NCBI GenBank assembly: GCA_023439305.1 | Contig: JAEXOO010000026.1 | Location: 1 to 23,779, forward strand | Source of the DNA: Pseudomonadota bacterium | GTDB taxonomy: Bacteria; Pseudomonadota; Gammaproteobacteria; Burkholderiales; Burkholderiaceae_B | Length of the DNA: 23,779 bases | Direction of reading: 5' to 3' | Shown here: piece after piece, positions 15,458-22,775 of the stretch | Position numbering within the stretch: the first letter of the stretch is position 1 | Layout: each line of letters starts with the position of its first letter | The notes under the pieces: model-generated | The model's input: only the letters and a program-made list of their open reading frames with translations | Database searches by the model: none | What the model was told of the DNA's origin: nothing | Made by a program: the position numbers and the translations under genes

Positions 15458-16006
15458 ATGCAAGAGACGACCCCCCATCCCCAGGCAGTCATTGATTTCT
15501 GGGTACAGGCTGGCCCCGAGAGCTGGTTCAAGAAGTCCGATCTGTTCGACCAGCAGTTCCGAGGCCGCTTTTTGGATTGGCACGAACGTGCCGCCCGGGG
15601 CGAGTTCGACGACTGGGCCGTCACTCCCGACGGCGCTTTCGCCCTTCTGATTCTGCTGGACCAGTTCCCACGCAACTCGTTTCGCAATACGCCGCGCATG
15701 TATGCGACAGACGCCAAGGCGTTGGATCTGGCCAAGGCCATGGTGGCGCAGGGGCAGGACAAGCAGATCCCGGCCGACCGGCGGGTGTTCTGCTATCTGC
15801 CGTATTCGCATTCGGAAAGCCTGGCCGATCAGCAAGAGGCTGTGCGCCTGAATCAGGAAATCGGTCAGCCCTGGCTGCATCATGCCGTCGAGCACCTGGA
15901 TGTGGTCGAGCGTTTCGGGCGTTTTCCCCACCGCAATACCATTCTGGGCCGCCAGACCACGGAGCAGGAAATGCAGTTCCTGCAGGCAGGCGGCTTCGCG
16001 GGCTGA
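15458..16006 (+). CDS. DUF924 family protein
   Basis: This 182-residue protein belongs to the DUF924 family, whose members adopt an all-helical TPR-like fold of unknown biochemical role. The family blocks are clear: VIDFWVQAGPESWFKKSDLFDQ at the N-terminus, LLDQFPRNSFRNTPRMYATD in the middle, and VERFGRFPHRNTILGRQTT near the end. The start at 15458 follows GGAG with good spacing; an in-frame ATG overlapping the LivF stop (15410) is less likely because its extra residues do not fit the family. No signal peptide is present. It follows the importer genes by 44 bp but behind a hairpin, so shared transcription is uncertain and a functional link to transport is not implied. Confidence 0.88.
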   Translation: MQETTPHPQAVIDFWVQAGPESWFKKSDLFDQQFRGRFLDWHERAARGEFDDWAVTPDGAFALLILLDQFPRNSFRNTPRMYATDAKALDLAKAMVAQGQDKQIPADRRVFCYLPYSHSESLADQQEAVRLNQEIGQPWLHHAVEHLDVVERFGRFPHRNTILGRQTTEQEMQFLQAGGFAG

Positions 16007-16017
16007 CCGCTTTTTTT
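15998..16017 (+). terminator. Short hairpin with T-tract after the DUF924 gene
   Basis: GCGG (15998-16001) and CCGC (16007-16010) enclose a 5-nt loop containing the TGA stop, directly followed by seven T (16011-16017). The stem is only 4 bp but GC-only, and the T-tract is ideal, so weak intrinsic termination is plausible. Confidence 0.5.
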
Positions 16018-16106
16018 CGCTTCGTAAAAAGTATTGATTCGCCGGCCATTTAGGCGTACTTGTGAAAAATCCCCGTCATGGACGAGGGCCTTTCAGGAGA
16101 CTGCCG

Positions 16107-16586
16107 ATGGCCAGCAAGAATACGATCTGCCTGTGGTATGACGATGGCGCCCTGGACGCGGCGCATTTCTATGCCCGCACCTTTCCCGACAGTTCTGTGG
16201 GCGCCGTGCTCCGCGCACCGGGCGATTATCCGTCCGGCAAGCAAGGCGATATCCTGACGGTGGAGTTCACCGTCATGGGGGTTGCCTGTCTGGGTTTGAA
16301 CGGCGGCCCGGCTTTCAAGCACAACGAAGCATTTTCGTTTCAGGTCGCTACCGAAGACCAGGCGGAAACCGACCGGCTTTGGACCGCCATTGTGGACAAT
16401 GGCGGTCAGGAAAGCGCCTGCGGCTGGTGCAAGGATCGATGGGGTCTGTCCTGGCAGATCACTCCGCGCGTTCTGATCGAGGCGATTTCCGATCCCGACC
16501 CTCAGGCGGCCAAGCGTGCTTTCGAGGCGATGATGGACATGCGCAAGATCGACGTTGCGACCATTCAGGCGGCGCTGCGCGGGTGA
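16107..16586 (+). CDS. VOC superfamily protein, PhnB / 3-dmu-9_3-mt type
   Basis: This 159-residue protein has the single-domain fold of the PhnB-like (3-demethylubiquinone-9 3-methyltransferase-named) branch of the vicinal oxygen chelate superfamily. Family landmarks run in order: ICLWYDDGALDAAHFYARTFPDS, GDILTVEFTVMGVACLGLNGGP, KHNEAFSFQV, DQAETDRLW, CGWCKDRWGLSWQITP, and a helical tail AFEAMMDMRKIDVATIQAAL. The family name overstates what is known: most members have no proven enzymatic role. AGGAG at 16095-16099 precedes the ATG at 16107, which is preferred over an in-frame GTG at 16062. It is convergent with the nic dehydrogenase gene, only 28 bp away, and no terminator is visible between them. 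Confidence 0.9.
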   Translation: MASKNTICLWYDDGALDAAHFYARTFPDSSVGAVLRAPGDYPSGKQGDILTVEFTVMGVACLGLNGGPAFKHNEAFSFQVATEDQAETDRLWTAIVDNGGQESACGWCKDRWGLSWQITPRVLIEAISDPDPQAAKRAFEAMMDMRKIDVATIQAALRG

Positions 16587-16614
16587 GCGGGGGCGTGCCG
16601 TCGTCTTGCTCGGA

Positions 16615-19443
16615 CTACAGATGCCCCTTCTGTTCGCGTATGGCGGCGATCTTGCCCTTCAGTCCGGTCCAGGCCGGCTTGTCGGGTGCAAAGCGCGCCC
16701 GCATATACGCCAGCAGGTCTTCCATCTGCCTGTCGTTCATGCTGTCTTTGAAGCCGGGCATGGAGCCGAGTGTGGGCTGGGCAGGGCGGGTGATGCCGTG
16801 CATCAGCACCTGGATGGCGTTATCGGGATGATCGCTGTGCAGATTGCTGTTCAGCGCGAGCGAGGGCCGGGCGCCGAACAGGACCGGGCCGCCGCGCGGA
16901 TCGTGGCAGACGGCGCAGGCGCCATTGAATAGCTGCTCTCCCGGCATCAGCATGACGGCCTGGTTGCTGCGACTGTCCTCTTCCAGACGAGCGGCCTGGG
17001 CGGCGTGCTCTTTTTCCTGTTGCGGGTCGACCGGGTTCAGGCTGGCCAGGTAATGAGCCATGGCGCGTACATCCGATTCGGGCAGTTGCGCCAGACCGGC
17101 CACGACCGGACCCATGGGCCCGGCCGCCACGCCGTGGCGCGGCGAATAACCGGTGCGCAGGTATTGGAACAGTTCCTGCTCAGTCCAGGGAATGGGCGAT
17201 CTGGACAGGCCGTTCAGGGCGGGCGCCTCCCAGTTGTCGGCAAAGCCGCCAGCCAGATAGTTGGCCTTTCCGCCTTTCTCCGCGCCCAGCGCGTTGCGCG
17301 GGGTATGGCAGGCGGCGCAGTGCCCGCTGCTGTTGACCAGGTAGGCGCCGCGGTTCCACAGCGTGCTCTGGCTTTCGTCAGGCGCATAGGCTTGCTTGTC
17401 GCGATGAAACAGCAGGTTCCAGCCGGCGACCAGGGGGCGCAGGTTCATGGGGAAGGGCAGCTCGGTCTTGGGCGGTTGCGACTTCACGGGTTCCTGCGTC
17501 ATCAGGTAGGCATACAGCGATTGCAGATCCTCGTCGCTGATCTTGGCGAAGGCCGTATAGGGGAAGGCGGGATAGAGATGCCGCCCGTCCTGGTGGATGC
17601 CTTCGCGCATGGCGCGCTCGAACGCCTTGTAGCTCCAGGCGCCTATACCGGTTTCCTTGTCCGGTGTGATATTGGTGGTGTAGATGGTGCCAAAGGGAGT
17701 GTCCAGGCCTAGGCCGCCGGCATTGGGCTGACCCCCTTCCGCGGTATGGCAGACCATGCAGTCGCCGGCAATGGCCACCAGCCGGCCTCGCTCGATGGCT
17801 TGGTCGGAAAAGATGGACGTATCCACATGCGCGACCGGAGCGATGGCCGCGCGCCAGGGCATGGCGCTGACCACGGCGCCGGCGGCCACGGCCAGCAGCC
17901 CGCTCAGCCAGGGCTTGCGCCGGCGCGCTGCGGATCGGCTGCTTTCATGGCCCAGGGCCAGGTTGTTCAGGGTGAAGGGGGCGCTGTTCAGTCGCACGCC
18001 CGTGGCATTGAAGACCGCGTTGGCGATGGCGGCGGCGGCCGGCAGTTCCACGCCTTGGCTCCAGGCCAATGGGCGCTCCAGCGCCTGTTCGCGTTTGACC
18101 AGCTGTACGGCTGGGCTGGCCGTCTCGGGTCTGGCCGGCGCCTGCCCAGGTTCGCCGCGGGCGGCGGCGGGCGCCAGTAATTGTTGCGCCCAACGGCCCA
18201 AGCGGTCAGCCAGGGCGGGGGGGGATTCGACCATATCGGATGGTGCAGCCAACTGGGTGCTGTCGTGGCCGATGGTCAGCTTGTCGATGCTGAGCTGGCC
18301 GCTGTGTGTATCGACGCTGACATCCACGGCCCAGGCCGCCCATTGCTCGCGCGCGGGTTCGCCGGGCTGTCGTTCTACGATGTGGCTGTACGCCAGGCCG
18401 CGTCCCTTGCGTATGACGCCCTGCGCAGCAGGTGTCTCTGCGCCCCAGTCGGATTGTTGCGCGACGCGCTCCAGAAGCTCACGTCCGGGCGCGCTGCTCA
18501 CCACGTCCAGACGCGCCTGCAGCGGATCCAGGCCACGGTCATGACAGTACTGATCGAACTGTGATTCCTGAGCGAATATTGTGGCGTGGGCCACGCTGTC
18601 GGGATCGCCGATCGCCGCGTGCCCGTCCTGCTCCGCCAGCGGAGTGGAAAAATAGTCGCTGATGGCTTGCGGGCCGTTGGCCGGCAGACCATCCTGTCCG
18701 CACAGGACGGCCGCCAGTGACGGGCGCGCGCCGCCCAGGGTGTTCAGATGCCAATGCGTGGCCTGCAGCTGTTCCTGCAGGCTCTGCCCGGACACTGCAT
18801 CGGTATAGACGCTCAAGCGCACGGCGGGTTCGATTTGCGTGGCGCGCACCTGCACGGCCTGGGCGCGGCCAAACGCCAGCACGGCCGCGTCCATGGCGCA
18901 GTCGTATGCCTCGGCGGCGCCTTGGCCGGGATCGCGCAGCGTGATGCGCGCTGTCGGCAGGCCGCTCAAGGCCTGCAATTCCGCCAGCAGCGCAGCCGGC
19001 CGACGGGTGCGAGCCCAGACACGCAGCATGTCTCCATCGTGCCAGGCCACGGCCCACGCGGGCTCCTGCTCCGGCTCGGCGCCTTGCCATTCATAGAGCT
19101 GTGCCGGCGGATTGGCCGACGCCGCGCTCATGTCGCTTTCCAGCGCGACATGCACACCTGAAACGGGGGTGGCCCAGCGGGCGTCCAGCAGCGCCGCGCC
19201 TTGCTGAGCCTGCTCCTGCTGCGCCGCCAGAATGCCGACAAAGTTGCCTTTGCGCACACAAGCGACGACACCGGGCACTTGCAGGGCAGCGTGCTCGTCC
19301 AAGGATTGCAGTTGTGCGCCCTGGTACGTGCCCTGGGCGTAATACCAGAAGGGCGGGCGCAGGACGGCGCCGTGCAGACAGGGAGTCGCGGCGGGCAGGC
19401 CAGGCAGTTCAGGGCGGGCCGAGGTTGGTACAGCGTGGCTCAT
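16615..19443 (-). CDS. nicB: NicB-type subunit: degenerate Mo-domain, TM helix, three cytochrome c domains
   Basis: This 942-residue protein carries the electron-output end of nicotinate dehydrogenase. Residues 1 to about 500 resemble a molybdopterin-binding large subunit but lack the GHVDLGTG and GCYGRN cofactor motifs and the GxGES catalytic glutamate; the C-terminal block reads QGVELPAAAAIANAVFNATG. A positive patch (RRRK, 507-510) leads into one membrane helix (about 513-534). Three c-type heme sites follow: CMVCH (Cys562, Cys565), CAACH (Cys709, Cys712) and CAVCH (Cys843, Cys846). The tail matches the C-terminal part of Pseudomonas putida NicB (recalled, about 1187 residues). The start at 19443 overlaps the nicA stop (ATGA) and is preferred over an upstream in-frame start inside nicA. 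It is probably an anchoring and heme-carrying partner of the intact subunit at 20435. Confidence 0.88.
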   Translation of the reverse strand: MSHAVPTSARPELPGLPAATPCLHGAVLRPPFWYYAQGTYQGAQLQSLDEHAALQVPGVVACVRKGNFVGILAAQQEQAQQGAALLDARWATPVSGVHVALESDMSAASANPPAQLYEWQGAEPEQEPAWAVAWHDGDMLRVWARTRRPAALLAELQALSGLPTARITLRDPGQGAAEAYDCAMDAAVLAFGRAQAVQVRATQIEPAVRLSVYTDAVSGQSLQEQLQATHWHLNTLGGARPSLAAVLCGQDGLPANGPQAISDYFSTPLAEQDGHAAIGDPDSVAHATIFAQESQFDQYCHDRGLDPLQARLDVVSSAPGRELLERVAQQSDWGAETPAAQGVIRKGRGLAYSHIVERQPGEPAREQWAAWAVDVSVDTHSGQLSIDKLTIGHDSTQLAAPSDMVESPPALADRLGRWAQQLLAPAAARGEPGQAPARPETASPAVQLVKREQALERPLAWSQGVELPAAAAIANAVFNATGVRLNSAPFTLNNLALGHESSRSAARRRKPWLSGLLAVAAGAVVSAMPWRAAIAPVAHVDTSIFSDQAIERGRLVAIAGDCMVCHTAEGGQPNAGGLGLDTPFGTIYTTNITPDKETGIGAWSYKAFERAMREGIHQDGRHLYPAFPYTAFAKISDEDLQSLYAYLMTQEPVKSQPPKTELPFPMNLRPLVAGWNLLFHRDKQAYAPDESQSTLWNRGAYLVNSSGHCAACHTPRNALGAEKGGKANYLAGGFADNWEAPALNGLSRSPIPWTEQELFQYLRTGYSPRHGVAAGPMGPVVAGLAQLPESDVRAMAHYLASLNPVDPQQEKEHAAQAARLEEDSRSNQAVMLMPGEQLFNGACAVCHDPRGGPVLFGARPSLALNSNLHSDHPDNAIQVLMHGITRPAQPTLGSMPGFKDSMNDRQMEDLLAYMRARFAPDKPAWTGLKGKIAAIREQKGHL

Positions 19444-19916
19444 CGCAGAGCCTTTGCGGCTTGCAAGGCGGCCTGCATGATTTCCACGTGCGTGCCGCAG
19501 CGGCATAGGTTATAGCGCAGCTCGTCCCGGATCTGCTCTTCGGTGGCGTCGGGATTGCGGTTCAGCAGCGCCTGCACGGTCATGATCATGCCGTTCAGGC
19601 AGTAACCGCATTGGGCGGCCTGGCAATCGATAAAGGCCTGCTGGACCGCATTGGGTCGGCCATCGCGCGCCAAGCCTTCCAGCGTGGTGACCTGGCGGTG
19701 CTCCACGAGACTGACCGGTACGACGCAAGAGCGCGCAGCGACACCGTCCACCAGCACCGTACAGGCCCCGCACTCACCCAGGCCGCAGCCGAACTTGGGG
19801 CCGTTCAGCTCCAGGTCGTTGCGCAGCACGTACAGCAGCGGGGTATCGGGTTCCACGTCGATGACGTGCGTCTGTTGATTGACCCGCAAAGAGTGCGGGC
19901 GGGAGCGAGAGGTCAT
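19440..19916 (-). CDS. nicA: Nicotinate dehydrogenase [2Fe-2S] subunit NicA
   Basis: This 158-residue iron-sulfur subunit of the xanthine dehydrogenase family passes electrons from the molybdenum centre during hydroxylation of nicotinate to 6-hydroxynicotinate. The N-terminal plant-type cluster is held by Cys44, Cys49, Cys52 (GCGLGECGAC) and Cys64. The second, all-helical domain holds the other cluster through Cys103 and Cys106 (QCGYC) and Cys138 and Cys140 (CRC). All eight ligands are present, and the length is typical. No Tat or Sec signal is present, so it works in the cytoplasm. AGGTGA precedes the ATG at 19916. It is the first gene of a two-gene minus-strand unit and overlaps the NicB-type gene by ATGA. 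Its context (nicD, nicX) supports nicotinate over other N-heterocycles. Confidence 0.92.
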   Translation of the reverse strand: MTSRSRPHSLRVNQQTHVIDVEPDTPLLYVLRNDLELNGPKFGCGLGECGACTVLVDGVAARSCVVPVSLVEHRQVTTLEGLARDGRPNAVQQAFIDCQAAQCGYCLNGMIMTVQALLNRNPDATEEQIRDELRYNLCRCGTHVEIMQAALQAAKALR

Positions 19917-20101
19917 GGGACTTCACCTTAAATTCGTCGGGTACGCCCGCATCGCGTGGGCAAGGCGTTCCGTTTTTCTTTGCAAACCCAACTATAAGAG
20001 CTGGCCGGACGCAGGGAAATGGCTTTTCCCCTGGTGTTCCCCCGACGGTCTGCGTTTGCAGCGTACGGTCCGGTTGCAGCGTCTTGATGGATTCGGTGTT
20101 G

Positions 20102-20122
20102 ATACACTTAAATTAAGTGTAT
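20102..20122. promoter_or_regulatory. Perfect 21-bp palindrome, probable nic operator
   Basis: Ten-base arms ATACACTTAA (20102-20111) and TTAAGTGTAT (20113-20122) flank a single central A without mismatch. The right arm overlaps the candidate nicA -10, and a further partial copy (ATACACTTTA, 20121-20130) abuts it. The size and symmetry suit a MarR-type dimer. Nic genes are controlled by MarR regulators that sense 6-hydroxynicotinate (NicR in Pseudomonas, BpsR in Bordetella), so this is the best operator candidate. The regulator is not encoded in the window. Confidence 0.7.
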
Positions 20123-20234
20123 ACACTTTAAATTATTGAGTAAATAGAGACTCGCCCCTAATCCGCCGTAATTAGTAACATGGAATGATCGGAGCCGGTA
20201 AGATCCGTATATTTAGTAAATTAACTAGGGTTTA

Positions 20235-20250
20235 CACTGATTATTGAGTG
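20235..20250. promoter_or_regulatory. Second, imperfect operator-like dyad
   Basis: The half-site pair CACT (20235-20238) and AGTG (20247-20250) recurs here with an 8-bp spacer, against 7 bp in the palindrome at 20102-20122; 12 of 16 positions are symmetric. It lies nearer the plus-strand genes, so the two sites may serve the two directions separately. Confidence 0.4.
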
Positions 20251-20301
20251 CTTGATTTTCTATTTATAGTGATGAATGAAAACGAGCGATTGTTCGTGGG
20301 T

Positions 20302-20403
20302 TCAAAATTTTATAGGGTGTGTACGCTGATGATGGGCGTTTTTGAGCAAGTCTGGATGCGGGCGCAGTTCCTCTGCGACGGCCTGGGCGTCCGAGCGGCT
20401 CAT
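20302..20403 (-). other. Possible 33-codon minus-strand remnant
   Basis: An ATG at 20403, preceded by GGAG at proper spacing, opens a short frame (MSRSDAQAVAEELRPHPDLL at its start) that ends at 20302. The first 20 codons favour G or C at third positions like real genes here, while the rest runs into AT-rich DNA. It could be the 5' stub of a gene lost by rearrangement, or chance. No family is recognised. Confidence 0.15.
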
Positions 20404-20434
20404 GACGACTCTCCAGCGAACCTGGGAGAAAGCA

Positions 20435-22699
20435 ATGGGCTATGATGCGCCGCGTCGCCAGCAGCAGGACTTGCTGCAGTCCGCAGGGACCCTGCTCATC
20501 CTGCGCGCGCCCGCGCGCCCGCCTCTCCCTTCGCCCGGCCAGCCGGGCGTGGTGTCCGACTATTTGCAGGCTCATGACGATGTATTCGTCGCCGTGTCTG
20601 AACAGGGCTGGGTGAGAGCGTTTCACGGACATGTGGATCTGGGCACAGGCATACAGACGGCCTTGACGCAAATCGTGGCTGATGAGCTTGACCTTCCTAT
20701 GGAACGCATCCAGATGGTGTTGGGCCATACGGACGCATCGCCCAATCAGGGCCCCACCATTGCCAGCGCGTCCATTCAGATTCATGCCGTGCCCTTGCGC
20801 AAGGCGGCGGCGCAGGCGCGTCAATTGCTGTTGCAGCAAGCGGCGCAGGCATGGTCGCTGGATGCCGCCTTGCTGCGCGTGCAGGACGGCGAGGTTTTCG
20901 CGCCCGATGGCCGATGTACGACGTATTGGGCATTGCTGCGCGGCGCGCGGTTGCGTGCCCATCTGGATAACGACATTGCCACCAAGCCAGCCGAGCAACT
21001 GCGGGTCGTGGGAACGCCGCAGCCGCGGGTGGACATTCCCGGCAAGGCGATAGGGCAGTGGGTCTATGTGCATGATGTGCGGGTGCCGGGTATGTTGCAT
21101 GGTCGCGTGGTGCGGCCCCCTTATGTCGGTCAGGACAGCGGCGATTTCGTGGGCCGCAGCCTGGAATCTGTCGACGAATCTTCCATTCGCCATATCGCGC
21201 CGGACATACGTGTGGTGGTGGACGGCGACTTCATCGGCGTGGTGGCGCACCGTGAGGAACACGCCATGCGCGCCGCCAGAGAATTGAAAGTACGCTGGAA
21301 GCCGATTCCCGCTTTACCCGACCTGAGCGATGTCGAGCAGGCCATACGGCGTCAACCCATGACCGAGCGCGTGTTGCACGATACGCGAGCCGATCATCCT
21401 GATCTGCCGCCGGAAGGCAAGCGCCTGAAGCGCACCTATGTCTGGCCTTATCAATTGCATGCATCTATTGGCCCGTCGTGCGCCGTGGCGGACTACCAGC
21501 CAGGTCACAGCCGTGTGTGGTCGGGCACTCAGAACCCGCACATGCTGCGCGTGCACCTGAGTCAATTGCTGGCCGAAGACGAGGGGCGGATCGAGATCAT
21601 CCGCCACGAGGCCGCTGGATGCTACGGGCGCAACTGTGCTGATGATGTCTGCGCCGATGCTTTGCTGTTGTCACGCGCCGTGGGCGCGCCGGTTCGCGTG
21701 CAGCTCACCCGCGAGCAGGAGCACGGCTGGGAGCCCAAAGGCGCAGCCCAGCTGATGGATGTGGAGGGCTCGATCGATACGCAAGGACGGCTGCGTCATT
21801 ACGACTTTGCCACGCATTACCCGTCCAACGACGCTCCCAATCTGGCGTTGTTGCTGACGGGCCGCGAGAGCGCTGCGCCGCGGCAATTGGAGATGGGCGA
21901 CCGTACGGCGGTGCCGCCTTACAGCTACCCCAGCCAGCACGTAGTCTGCAATGACATGCCAGCCATTGTGCGCGCGTCCTGGCTGCGCGGCGTATCCGCC
22001 ATGCCGAATTCGTTTGCTCATGATTGCTTTCTGGATGAACTGGCCTTCGAGGCCAAGGTCGATCCGCTGGTGTTCCGCCTGCGTTATCTGGACCGGGACG
22101 AGCGCGCGAGCGAGCTCCTGCAGGCGGTGGCCGACAAGGGGCAATGGCAGTCTGATCAGACTGGGTCTCGAGGTGCGGTTGACGATCAGGGCTGGCTGCA
22201 TGGACGCGGCCTGTCTTACGCGCGTTATGTGCACAGCAAGTTCCCCGGTTTTGGCGCCGCGTGGTCGGCGTGGCTGGTGGACCTGAGCGTGCATGTCCAA
22301 TCCGGTGTCATTCGTGTAGACCAGGTGTATGTGGGCCAGGATACGGGGCAGATGGTCAATCCTGCCGGCGTGCGCCATCAGATTCATGGCAATGTCATCC
22401 AGTCGCTCAGCCGTACGCTGTATGAGCAGGTGTCGTTCAATGAGCGCGGCGTGGTCAGCGCCGAATGGGGGGCTTATCCCATTGTCGATTTTCCGCGCAT
22501 TCCGCCTATCGAAGTCATCTTGATGGACAGGCAGTCGGAGGCGCCCATGGGCTCGGGCGAATCGGCCTCCGTGCCTTGCGCCTCGGCTATCGCCAATGCT
22601 CTTTTCGATGCTACCGGCCGGCGCTTCCGGCGGGTGCCTTTTACCCCGGACGTGGTCCGGGCCACGCTGGCCGCTGTCGACGAAGCGGCTCTGGCGTAA
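20435..22699 (+). CDS. nicB: NicB-type catalytic molybdopterin subunit of nicotinate dehydrogenase
   Basis: This 754-residue molybdenum hydroxylase large subunit should hold the molybdopterin cofactor and hydroxylate nicotinate at C6. Cofactor motifs are intact: GHVDLGTG (residues 65-72), GCYGRN (395-400), and MGSGESASVP with catalytic Glu709. Long blocks such as RVWSGTQNPH, YLWPYQLHASIGPSC-like sequence and HSKFPGFGAAW match the N-terminal two thirds of Pseudomonas putida NicB (recalled). It ends after the Mo-domain (RRFRRVPFTPDVVRATL) and lacks the membrane helix and hemes present in that protein. The start at 20435 has GGGAG 6 nt upstream; longer in-frame starts (20402, 20342) add residues without homology. 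It heads the plus-strand unit with nicD 76 bp downstream. It must rely on NicA and the heme-bearing partner encoded on the minus strand. Confidence 0.9.
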   Translation: MGYDAPRRQQQDLLQSAGTLLILRAPARPPLPSPGQPGVVSDYLQAHDDVFVAVSEQGWVRAFHGHVDLGTGIQTALTQIVADELDLPMERIQMVLGHTDASPNQGPTIASASIQIHAVPLRKAAAQARQLLLQQAAQAWSLDAALLRVQDGEVFAPDGRCTTYWALLRGARLRAHLDNDIATKPAEQLRVVGTPQPRVDIPGKAIGQWVYVHDVRVPGMLHGRVVRPPYVGQDSGDFVGRSLESVDESSIRHIAPDIRVVVDGDFIGVVAHREEHAMRAARELKVRWKPIPALPDLSDVEQAIRRQPMTERVLHDTRADHPDLPPEGKRLKRTYVWPYQLHASIGPSCAVADYQPGHSRVWSGTQNPHMLRVHLSQLLAEDEGRIEIIRHEAAGCYGRNCADDVCADALLLSRAVGAPVRVQLTREQEHGWEPKGAAQLMDVEGSIDTQGRLRHYDFATHYPSNDAPNLALLLTGRESAAPRQLEMGDRTAVPPYSYPSQHVVCNDMPAIVRASWLRGVSAMPNSFAHDCFLDELAFEAKVDPLVFRLRYLDRDERASELLQAVADKGQWQSDQTGSRGAVDDQGWLHGRGLSYARYVHSKFPGFGAAWSAWLVDLSVHVQSGVIRVDQVYVGQDTGQMVNPAGVRHQIHGNVIQSLSRTLYEQVSFNERGVVSAEWGAYPIVDFPRIPPIEVILMDRQSEAPMGSGESASVPCASAIANALFDATGRRFRRVPFTPDVVRATLAAVDEAALA

Positions 22700-22723
22700 A
22701 CGTTTCCGTGTCGTGGGGCGACT

Positions 22724-22742
22724 TTGCCGGCCAGCTCGGCAA
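22724..22742 (+). repeat. Intercistronic hairpin before nicD
   Basis: Arms TTGCCG (22724-22729) and CGGCAA (22737-22742) with a 7-nt loop lie in the 76-bp gap between the Mo-subunit gene and nicD. No T-tract follows, so processing or message stability is more likely than full termination. Confidence 0.4.
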
Positions 22743-22775
22743 GGCGCTTCATTGTTTCAACCCAAGGACAGTTTA

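Larger units (their letters stand above)
19917..20434. promoter_or_regulatory. Divergent nic control region
   Basis: This 518-bp region separates nicA (minus) from the plus-strand nic genes. The part from 20095 to 20330 is strikingly AT-rich against GC-rich genes. It holds a perfect palindrome at 20102-20122, a related imperfect dyad at 20235-20250, and the 10-mer ATTATTGAGT twice (20132-20141 and 20240-20249). On the minus strand, TTTACT and TATACA (20139-20144 and 20118-20123) could form a nicA promoter, but their spacing is only 15 bp. I cannot fix the promoter of the plus-strand genes. A short GC-rich stretch (20340-20434) abuts the plus-strand start. Confidence 0.7.

Noticed and set aside
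15458..16586. DUF924 and VOC genes as part of the Liv importer or nic pathway
   Set aside because: A hairpin separates them from the importer, the VOC gene is convergent with the nic genes, and neither family has a known role in nicotinate breakdown.
20248..20445. Plus-strand 65-codon frame before the catalytic subunit gene
   Set aside because: It starts at GTG without a ribosome site, lies partly in AT-rich control DNA and overlaps the next start codon.
20264..21262. Minus-strand open frame of 332 codons across the nic region
   Set aside because: It overlaps the catalytic subunit gene antisense, with Arg/His-rich composition and no domain.
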